Position numbers and translations under genes: made by a program. Positions 7,785 through 13,037 of a stretch of 13,037 nucleotides of DNA are shown in pieces (the stretch's first letter is position 1; every line of letters begins with the position of its first letter). Origin of the DNA: Burkholderiaceae bacterium (GTDB lineage Bacteria; Pseudomonadota; Gammaproteobacteria; Burkholderiales; Burkholderiaceae); contig JAGOCV010000090.1 in the NCBI GenBank assembly GCA_017998575.1, positions 1 to 13,037 on the forward strand. Direction: 5' to 3'. Under the pieces are notes generated by a model. That model was not told the origin of the DNA. It saw only the letters and a program-made list of their open reading frames with translations, and ran no database searches.

Positions 7785-8228
7785 TCAGGCGGCTGCCAGG
7801 GGTTGCAGGCGCGAGGCCAGGGTCTCGGAGAACAGCTCCAGCAGCGGTGGGCCGGCCTCCTCGTCGGTCAGCAGCAGCTCCAGCGACTGGTGCTGCAGCC
7901 GCAACGAACGCACGCGCGTGGTGGCCTGCACGGTCGAGCTGGCCACCAGCTGGCGCGAGAGCACCGAGATTTCGCCCAGCAGTGCGCCGGCCTTCACCTT
8001 GCCCAGCGGGATCGTGCGGTCGTCCTGCTCCACGAAGATGTCGGCTTCCCCCTCGAGGATGAAGTGCACCGAGTCGGTGGGCATCCGGTCGCGGAAGATG
8101 TTGTAGCCCGGGCGGACGTCGGCCCTCACGCAGGCGTCCAGCAGGCGCTGCAGGCCGCGCGGCGTCATGCGCGAGACGAATTGCGGAAAGACCTGCTGGA
8201 ACTGCTTGCGGTCCGTATCGTCGAGCAT
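7785..8228 (-). CDS. stand-alone cyclic-nucleotide-binding-fold (CNB/Crp-type) protein, first of a pair
   Basis: A 147-residue single-domain protein with a CNB-type fold: entry helices (about 5-35), YNIFRDRMPTDSVHFILEGEADIFVEQDD as the beta-roll, and AGALLGEISVLSRQLVASSTVQATT (80-104) as the phosphate-binding cassette. The cassette keeps Gly-Glu and a nearby Arg, and AS-S/T, but Arg is displaced from its usual place just before the Ala-Ser. It is closer to a canonical site than its neighbour's. No DNA-binding or enzymatic domain follows; the chain ends in helix LLELFSETLASRLQPL. The ATG at 8228 is chosen because GAGGGGG (plus-strand 8237-8243) lies eight bases before it. An in-frame ATG at 8285 would add 19 residues but lacks such a site. 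It shares fold and size with the gene at 7309-7758, probably an old duplication, and heads the leftward cluster. Confidence 0.8.
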   Translation of the reverse strand: MLDDTDRKQFQQVFPQFVSRMTPRGLQRLLDACVRADVRPGYNIFRDRMPTDSVHFILEGEADIFVEQDDRTIPLGKVKAGALLGEISVLSRQLVASSTVQATTRVRSLRLQHQSLELLLTDEEAGPPLLELFSETLASRLQPLAAA

Positions 8229-8280
8229 CGGCTGAACCCCCTCATTGGTGGAAAAGTTGGCACCTCGCTGCCCAGGCCGT

Positions 8281-8300
8281 TGCATCTTGTCGATGCATCG
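8281..8300. promoter_or_regulatory. nested palindromes in the divergent control region
   Basis: TGCATC (8281-8286) and GATGCA (8292-8297) form an inverted repeat with a five-base spacer, and CGATGCATCG (8291-8300) is itself a perfect 10-bp palindrome. They lie 53-72 bases upstream of the chosen start of the leftward cluster and could be a regulator-binding site for it. A TAGAAT-like -10 on the minus strand occurs twice just beyond, at plus 8325-8330 and 8334-8339, within the direct repeat ATTCTA, but without a convincing -35. Function is inferred. Confidence 0.25.
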
Positions 8301-8377
8301 TGTTACGCGAAGTTTCCGTGTGTTATTCTAAAAATTCTAGTGGATGCCACTGGAGAAGCGCACGCGAACTTGTCCGG

Positions 8378-8398
8378 TCACGTGCTTTTTCCACGTGA
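8378..8398. promoter_or_regulatory. candidate operator: perfect inverted repeat TCACGTG-N7-CACGTGA
   Basis: TCACGTG at 8378-8384 and CACGTGA at 8392-8398 are perfect inverted copies with a seven-base spacer CTTTTTC. Each half contains the self-complementary CACGTG, so the centres of two 6-bp palindromes lie 14 bases apart. It sits 61 bases upstream of the Sel1-repeat gene in the divergent region. A terminator is unlikely because no T-run follows on either strand in the right place. Best read as a site for a dimeric transcription factor controlling sel1-tpsB-tpsA, the leftward cluster, or both. Confidence 0.4.
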
Positions 8399-8458
8399 AA
8401 ACGTAACCAGGCGTTGGTTGCACGCATCCGGGCAATAAATTGACGAGGGGAAAGCAGC

Positions 8459-9268
8459 ATGCGGCGCGTACCGTTGATCCGATCGCTCGTGGGTGTGGTT
8501 CTGGCCATGTCCTTCCTGGGCGCCAACGCCAATCCCGTGCAGGATGGCCTCAAGGCTGCCCGGGCGGGCCAGTACGAGGAAGCCCGCCGTCTGTGGCTGT
8601 CGGCTGGCAACAATGCCGACGCCTTCAACAACCTGGGCGTGCTCTACGAAAAGGGCCTGGGCGTGCCGGCCGACCGTGCCCAGGCGCGCGACTGGTACCT
8701 CAAGGGTGCGCAGGGCGGCAACCGCGGCGCGCAGAACAACCTGGGTGTGCTGCTCGACAAGGGCGTGGTGCCCGGCCAGTCCGATCCGGTCCAGGCCGCC
8801 CGCTGGTACGACGAGGCCGCCAAGCGCGGCGATCGCAACGCCATGAACAATCTAGCCGTGCTCAAGGAAGCCGGCCGTGGCGTGCCCGCCGATCCTGCCG
8901 GCGCGCTGGCGCTCTACCGTCGCGCAGCCGAACTCGGCCTGGCCCAGGCACAGAACAATCTGGGCGTGGTGTATGAAAAGGGTTCGCTGGCGCCGCAGAA
9001 CTATGAAGCGGCCGTGGCCCAGTACCGCGCTGCCGCCCAGCAGGGCCACGGCGCGGCCGCCAACAACCTTGGCGTGCTCTACGGCAATGGCCGCGGCGTG
9101 CCGCGCAACTATGTCGAGGCCGCCTACTGGTTCTCCATTGCAGCCAACGCGGGCAACCGCAACGGTGCCAACAACCGCGACGCCGCCTTCCGCCGCCTGC
9201 AGCCGGCCGAGGCCGAGCAGGTGCGTGCGCGTCTGGCGGCCCAGCCTCGCACGAATTCCGCCAGCTGA
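8459..9268 (+). CDS. exported Sel1-like (TPR-type) repeat protein
   Basis: A 269-residue protein with a cleavable signal peptide (RRVPLIRSLVGVVLAMSFLGANA, cut probably after residue 24), so likely periplasmic. A short helix region (26-50) is followed by five Sel1-type helical repeats at about 53-88, 89-126, 127-162, 163-198 and 199-234. Each shows the NNLGVLYEKGxGVP...A..WY..AA..G pattern; the third carries NNLAVLKEAGRGVP. Sel1 repeats form TPR-like superhelices that hold protein partners; no enzymatic motif is present. A C-terminal Arg/Ala-rich helix (about 240-263) ends the chain. ATG 8459 is supported by GAGGGG at 8445-8450. Only 25 bases separate the stop from the transporter gene, so co-transcription with the two-partner secretion genes is likely, and a periplasmic helper role is a reasonable inference but not established. 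Confidence 0.88.
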   Translation: MRRVPLIRSLVGVVLAMSFLGANANPVQDGLKAARAGQYEEARRLWLSAGNNADAFNNLGVLYEKGLGVPADRAQARDWYLKGAQGGNRGAQNNLGVLLDKGVVPGQSDPVQAARWYDEAAKRGDRNAMNNLAVLKEAGRGVPADPAGALALYRRAAELGLAQAQNNLGVVYEKGSLAPQNYEAAVAQYRAAAQQGHGAAANNLGVLYGNGRGVPRNYVEAAYWFSIAANAGNRNGANNRDAAFRRLQPAEAEQVRARLAAQPRTNSAS

Positions 9269-9293
9269 GCGCGCCGCGCCCCGCTGACCCACG

Positions 9294-10985
9294 ATGACGA
9301 TCCAGCCTTCGCGCGCAAGGTTCGCCGGGCCGTGCGCGGCCCCCGCGCGCAGGATGTGTGGCGCCATGCCGCGCGCCTTGGCCTTGCCCCTGCTGCTGGC
9401 CTGCGGATGGGCCCAGGCCCAGTTGCCGCCGATTCCGACACCGGGTGCGGTCCAGGACTCGGTGATGCAGCCGCGCCTGCCGCAGTTGAGCGCCCCACCG
9501 GAGGTGATGTTCTCGCGCGAGCCGGCGGTGCAGCAACGGGCGCAGACGCAGCGTTTCCTGGTCAGCGGCTTCACCTTCAAGGGCAACACGCAGTTCAGCG
9601 AAGCCCTGCTGCGCCAGCTGGTCGAGCCCTATCTCGACCTGCAGCTCACCCTGGGTGAACTCGACCGCATCGCCGATCGCATCACCGCCTTCTACCGCTC
9701 TCGCGGCTTCACCGTCGCGCGCGCCTACCTGCCGGCGCAACGGGTGGAAGACGGCCTGGTCACCATCCAGATCATCGAGGGCAGCGTGGAGTCGGTCATG
9801 TTCCGCAGCGAAGGCCGCTACGGCCGAGCGTTCCTCGACCCGTACGTCACGCCGCTGCTCATGGGCGACGGCAGCAATCTGGTGACCGACGCGCGGCTCG
9901 AACGCCAGCTGTTGCTGATGAACGACCTGCCCGGCCTGCGCGCGCGCGCCACGCTGGCGCCGGGCCAGAAGTTCGGCACCTCGATGGTCGAGATCGAAAC
10001 CCAGGACAAGCCGGTGGGCGTGTCGATGGGCGCCAACAACTACGGCAGCGCGACCACGGGAGAGCGCCGCTGGGACGCCGGCATCGAGTTCAACAACCCG
10101 CTGCGCCTGGGCGACCAGCTTTCGCTGCGCGTGATCCGCTCGACCGAGCAGCTGTTCGCATGGAACCGCCTGGGCTACACGATTCCCCTGGGTCACGACG
10201 GCCTGCGGCTGGGTCTGTCGCGCACCGCCACCGATTACGACCTGGGCGGCGTGTTCGCTCCGCTGGAAATCTCCGGCAAGGTGCGTAGTGCCGATGCCAC
10301 GCTTTCCTATCCCTTCGTGCGTTCACGGGCGAAAAATGTCATAGGCGCGCTGCAATGGCGCCAGACGACCAGCCAGCAGCGCGTGCTGGGGATACCATTT
10401 TCCGAATCGAAGCTGCCACTGCTGGTGGGCTCGGTCTACGCCAACTGGGTGGCGAACGACTCGTCGGCCAACTCCGTTTCGGTGGCGGCTTCCACCAACG
10501 CACTCAAGAGCGGCAGCGACAGCGTGACCGGCGAGTTCGAGAGGTTCTTCAAGCTCGATGCCGAGTGGACCTACCTCACCGGCGCGGGGCGCAACCTGGA
10601 CTTCTTCTTCCGTGGCAAGTACGTCATGTCCACACGGGCAGTGCCGGACGCCGAGAAGATGCCGCTGGGCGGCGAGAGCAGCGTGCGCGGTTACACGCCG
10701 TCCATCCTGCGGGGGGATTCGGGTTATCAGATGACGTTCGAGCTGCGCCGCCAGCTGATGGTGGCCAGCAAGCCGGGCTATGCGGCGGTGTTCGCCGACC
10801 TCGGCGGCGTGAAGAACAAGGGACCGTTCCTGGGCTATGACCGTGCGTCGTCCCTGGGCGTCGGCTACACGCAGTACCTGGGCAACTACGGGCAGTTCAA
10901 GGTCGAGGTGGCGAAACCGATGATCCGTGTGTTCGACCGCAAGCAGTCCGAGCGCATCTGGCTCAGCGTCAACCTGGCGTTCTGA
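9294..10985 (+). CDS. two-partner secretion outer-membrane transporter TpsB (FhaC/ShlB/HecB family)
   Basis: Omp85-superfamily pore that exports its partner TpsA across the outer membrane. The product is 563 residues from ATG 9294. Seen: signal peptide core LALPLLLACGWAQA (about 29-42); a Pro/Gln-rich linker corresponding to the N-terminal plug/linker region (43-85); POTRA1 (about 87-163, GFTFKGNTQF...SRGFTVARAYLPAQRVEDGLVTIQIIEG); POTRA2 (about 165-237); and a beta barrel (about 243-563) with the conserved loop-6 VRGY motif (464-467) that inserts into the barrel, ending in the outer-membrane C-terminal Phe (LAF). In-frame ATG codons at 9354 and 9366 would give ordinary short signal peptides; AGGA at 9351-9354 favours 9366 and no good site precedes 9294, so the true start may be the later one. 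The gene lies directly before its likely cargo gene. Confidence 0.95.
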   Translation: MTIQPSRARFAGPCAAPARRMCGAMPRALALPLLLACGWAQAQLPPIPTPGAVQDSVMQPRLPQLSAPPEVMFSREPAVQQRAQTQRFLVSGFTFKGNTQFSEALLRQLVEPYLDLQLTLGELDRIADRITAFYRSRGFTVARAYLPAQRVEDGLVTIQIIEGSVESVMFRSEGRYGRAFLDPYVTPLLMGDGSNLVTDARLERQLLLMNDLPGLRARATLAPGQKFGTSMVEIETQDKPVGVSMGANNYGSATTGERRWDAGIEFNNPLRLGDQLSLRVIRSTEQLFAWNRLGYTIPLGHDGLRLGLSRTATDYDLGGVFAPLEISGKVRSADATLSYPFVRSRAKNVIGALQWRQTTSQQRVLGIPFSESKLPLLVGSVYANWVANDSSANSVSVAASTNALKSGSDSVTGEFERFFKLDAEWTYLTGAGRNLDFFFRGKYVMSTRAVPDAEKMPLGGESSVRGYTPSILRGDSGYQMTFELRRQLMVASKPGYAAVFADLGGVKNKGPFLGYDRASSLGVGYTQYLGNYGQFKVEVAKPMIRVFDRKQSERIWLSVNLAF

Positions 10986-11015
10986 GACCCGGCAGAAAGA
11001 CAAGAGCAAGAGCAC

Positions 11016-11039
11016 ATGAAGAGGAAGGGGCCGCAGTGA
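11016..11039 (+). other. seven-codon ORF overlapping the tpsA start
   Basis: ATG 11016 opens a short frame, MKRKGPQ, stopping at TGA 11037-11039, which overlaps the GTG 11036 start of tpsA in another frame. It contains the purine-rich stretch GAGGAAGGGG that would serve as the tpsA ribosome binding site, so ribosomes translating it would cover that site. It may be a coupling leader or chance; no clear ribosome binding site precedes it. Confidence 0.2.
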
Positions 11040-13037
11040 CAAGCCAAGGCGCAAGAACGAGGACGGGCCCCCGCCGGCGGCCGGCCGCGGCGGCGCCCGT
11101 GCCCGTCCTCAAGCCCGCGGCCTGCCTGGTCGCGCTGGCGCTGGCCGTGATGGCCAGCCCCGCGTCGCGGGCCCAGGTCCTGCCCACCGCGCCCCAGGTC
11201 GTGGGTGGCGCCGCGTCGGTCAGCCAGAACGGCAACCAGCAGACCGTCAACCAGTACACCGACCGCGCCATCATCAACTGGGGCTCGTTCTCCATCGGCG
11301 CCGGCGCGGGCGTGACCTTCGTGCAGCCCGGTGCCAACAGCGTGGTGCTCAACCGCGTCACCGGCGGCGATCCGTCGAGCATCCTGGGCTCCATGTCGGC
11401 CAACGGCCAGGTGTTCCTGGTCAACCCCAACGGCGTGTTCTTCGGCGGCGATTCGCGCGTGGACACGGGTGCGCTGGTGGCCACCACGCTGTCCATCGCC
11501 AACGACGATTTCATGGCCGGGCGCTACAGCTTCACACGCGGCGCTGGCGCGGCAGGCGCGGTCGAGAACGCCGGCATCATCACCATCCGCGAAGGCGGCT
11601 TCGCGCTGCTGGCGGCCGACCGGGTGGTCAACACCGCCACCGGGCAGATCAACGCACCGGGCGGCGTCGTGCAACTGGCCTCGGCCGACCGCGTGACCAT
11701 CGACACGCGGCCGGACGGCCTGGTGTCGTTCTCCGTCTCGGGCGACTCGGTGCGTGAAGTAGCCAGCGTGCACAACGCCGGCGTCATCAGCGCGGACGGC
11801 GGCCAGATCGCACTGAGCGCGCGCGGTGCGCGCGAACTCACCGGCATGGTGGTCAACAACACCGGCCTGCTGCGCGCGACCTCGATCGAGGAGCGTGAAG
11901 GCGCCGTCATCCTCTCGGCCTCGGCGGGCGAGACGCTGTCGTCGGGACAGATCGATGTCTCGGGCGTGCGCGGCGGCGCCATCGAGGTGAGCAACGACAG
12001 CGGCACGGCCGCGGTGTCCGGGCAACTGGCGGCGCGCGGCGACACGGGTGCGGGTGGCCGCATCGTCGTGGCCGGCCAGCAGACGGGGCTGATGGCCGGC
12101 GCGCAGGTGGATGCCAGCGGCGCCACGGGCGGCACGGTACGCGTGGGCGGGGAATACCGGGGCGCTGCTGTCCAGACCGCCGGCGGCAGCCAGATCGTGT
12201 CCGACATCACGTACGTCGCCGGCTCGGCCTCGATCCGCGCAGATGGCACGGCCGGCCAGGGCGGCTCGGTCGTGGTCTGGGCCGACGGCGTCACGCGCTA
12301 CGACGGTTCGATCTCGGCACGCGGCGCGGGCGGTGCCAGCGGCGGCGATGCCGAGGTGTCGGGCAAGGAAACGCTGGTGTTCAGCGGAACGGCCGATCTG
12401 CGCTCCGATACCGGCGACAGCGGCACGCTGCTGCTCGATCCGCGCAAGATCACCATTACCAACCAGGCTGCGGGCCAGGGTACGAACGACGGCGACCTGA
12501 CAAACCCGTTCCAGCTGACGGCCAGTGCTGCGGGCGACAGCCGTATCTCCAAGGGCACGCTCGAAGGCATTGGCGCGACAGCCAACGTCGTGCTGGAAGC
12601 GCGCGACCGCATCTTCATGGAGGATCTGGGCGGCGGCACGCTCGACATGAAGCAGAACGCCACGGGCAGCTTCACGATGCGGACCACCGTCTCGGACACG
12701 GTTGGCGGCGAGCAGGGCGGCATCTTCTTCCAGAACACCTACGACACGATCAGCACGCGCGGCGGCGACATCACCCTGACCGCCGGTGGCGCGGGTGTCA
12801 TCAACGTCGGTGGGCTCAAGTCCAACGGTGGCGACATCACGCTCAATGCCGGCGGCAGCATCGCCACATCGGGCTCCGAGATCAACGCGGGTGGCGGCAA
12901 CATCGGCTTCACGTCCAGCGCCGGCGGCATCACCACCGGCAACCAGATCTATGCCGGCGGCGGCGACATCACGCTCGCCGCCACCGGCGGGCAACTGCTG
13001 GTGAACAACATCGTGTATTCGAACGATGGCGCAGTGT
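11036..13037 (+). CDS. TpsA exoprotein (filamentous haemagglutinin-type adhesin), 3'-truncated by window
   Basis: The frame stays open from GTG 11036 to the window end, showing 667 residues of a longer secreted protein. The n-region is Arg-rich (ARTRTGPRRRP), the hydrophobic core CLVALALAVMA, and cleavage is likely after SRA46. The TPS domain (about 47-165) follows: QTVNQYTDRAIINWGSFSIG, FVQPGANSVVLNRV, SILGSMSANGQVFLVNPNGVFFGG. NPNG (130-133) is the hallmark needed for recognition by TpsB. Then comes a Gly/Ala/Ser/Thr-rich right-handed beta-helix-type region, with SGKETLVFSG and GTLLLDPRKITI as seen in large betaproteobacterial adhesins, and a 22-residue repeat array from residue 576. The start is chosen for its purine-rich site GAGGAAGGGG just upstream. 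TpsB lies 50 bases before, so the pair forms one secretion unit. Role is probably adhesion or biofilm; a toxin C-terminus cannot be excluded because the end is missing. Confidence 0.93.
   Translation, partial: MTSQGARTRTGPRRRPAAAAPVPVLKPAACLVALALAVMASPASRAQVLPTAPQVVGGAASVSQNGNQQTVNQYTDRAIINWGSFSIGAGAGVTFVQPGANSVVLNRVTGGDPSSILGSMSANGQVFLVNPNGVFFGGDSRVDTGALVATTLSIANDDFMAGRYSFTRGAGAAGAVENAGIITIREGGFALLAADRVVNTATGQINAPGGVVQLASADRVTIDTRPDGLVSFSVSGDSVREVASVHNAGVISADGGQIALSARGARELTGMVVNNTGLLRATSIEEREGAVILSASAGETLSSGQIDVSGVRGGAIEVSNDSGTAAVSGQLAARGDTGAGGRIVVAGQQTGLMAGAQVDASGATGGTVRVGGEYRGAAVQTAGGSQIVSDITYVAGSASIRADGTAGQGGSVVVWADGVTRYDGSISARGAGGASGGDAEVSGKETLVFSGTADLRSDTGDSGTLLLDPRKITITNQAAGQGTNDGDLTNPFQLTASAAGDSRISKGTLEGIGATANVVLEARDRIFMEDLGGGTLDMKQNATGSFTMRTTVSDTVGGEQGGIFFQNTYDTISTRGGDITLTAGGAGVINVGGLKSNGGDITLNAGGSIATSGSEINAGGGNIGFTSSAGGITTGNQIYAGGGDITLAATGGQLLVNNIVYSNDGAV
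12761..13024 (+). repeat. four tandem 22-residue (66-base) repeats in TpsA
   Basis: Units at 12761-12826, 12827-12892, 12893-12958 and 12959-13024 all start with Gly-Gly-Asp/Asn: GGDITLTAGG, GGDITLNAGG, GGNIGFTSSAGG, GGDITLAATGG. The Asp/Asn codons fall at 12767, 12833, 12899 and 12965, exactly 66 bases apart with no indel. The units diverge in their second halves, so this is a protein-structural period rather than recent DNA duplication. One unit probably equals one coil of a beta helix. The array touches the window edge and may continue. Confidence 0.85.

Noticed and set aside
8414..8440. Sigma-70 promoter TTGGTT / AATAAA just before the Sel1 gene
   Set aside because: The spacer is only 14 bases, and the -10 would place the RNA start almost at the ribosome binding site.
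8862..10196. 444-codon minus-strand open frame opposite sel1 and tpsB
   Set aside because: It overlaps two well-supported genes and shows only shadow-type composition.
10886..12994. 702-codon minus-strand open frame opposite tpsA
   Set aside because: The plus-strand TpsA frame has clear signal peptide, TPS domain and repeats; the antisense product is low-complexity and lacks motifs.
12761..13024. CRISPR-like or satellite DNA because of the 66-base period
   Set aside because: The units are coding, in frame with TpsA, and diverge at DNA level; there are no identical repeats separated by unique spacers.

Overview
The window is a roughly 13 kb, very GC-rich chromosomal segment from a betaproteobacterium, most likely of the order Burkholderiales. 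The basis is the high GC content, the gene order rlmE-ftsH-folP-glmM, and the FtsH N-terminus ([12 protein letters not shown]...), which I recognise as typical of that order. Genus cannot be fixed from sequence alone. No tRNA, rRNA, CRISPR array, insertion sequence or phage gene was seen, and the coding density is high.

Left part (1-4949, + strand): a conserved housekeeping block. It holds the 3' part of rlmE (23S rRNA 2'-O-methyltransferase), ftsH (membrane AAA+ zinc protease, probably starting at TTG), folP (dihydropteroate synthase) and glmM (phosphoglucosamine mutase). A strong C(UUCG)G hairpin with a T-rich tail separates ftsH from folP, and a candidate heat-shock (RpoH-like) promoter lies before ftsH. 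Next come a small coiled-coil/membrane-anchor protein of unknown function and a GNAT acetyltransferase whose GTG start overlaps the small gene's stop (4998-5830).

Middle part (5855-8228, - strand): a three-gene cluster read leftwards. Two short proteins each consist of little more than one cyclic-nucleotide-binding-type fold, without an attached output domain. They are followed by an MltD-type lipoprotein lytic transglycosylase whose start region overlaps the stop of the second one. The cluster converges on the GNAT gene.

Right part (8459-13037, + strand): an exported five-repeat Sel1/TPR-like protein, then 25 bp later a TpsB (FhaC/ShlB-type) outer-membrane transporter, then 50 bp later a TpsA exoprotein that runs off the window. 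Together tpsB and tpsA form a two-partner secretion system. The visible TpsA has an Arg-rich signal peptide, an N-terminal TPS domain with NPNG motif, a Gly/Ala-rich beta-helix-like region, and four exact-period 22-residue repeats beginning at 12761 and continuing to the edge.

The divergent 230 bp region 8229-8458 is the longest non-coding stretch. It carries several inverted repeats, the clearest being a perfect TCACGTG-N7-CACGTGA, and is the most likely control region of the window. The parts most worth attention are the sel1-tpsB-tpsA arrangement, the paired single-domain nucleotide-sensor-like proteins joined to a cell-wall hydrolase, and the TpsA repeat array.
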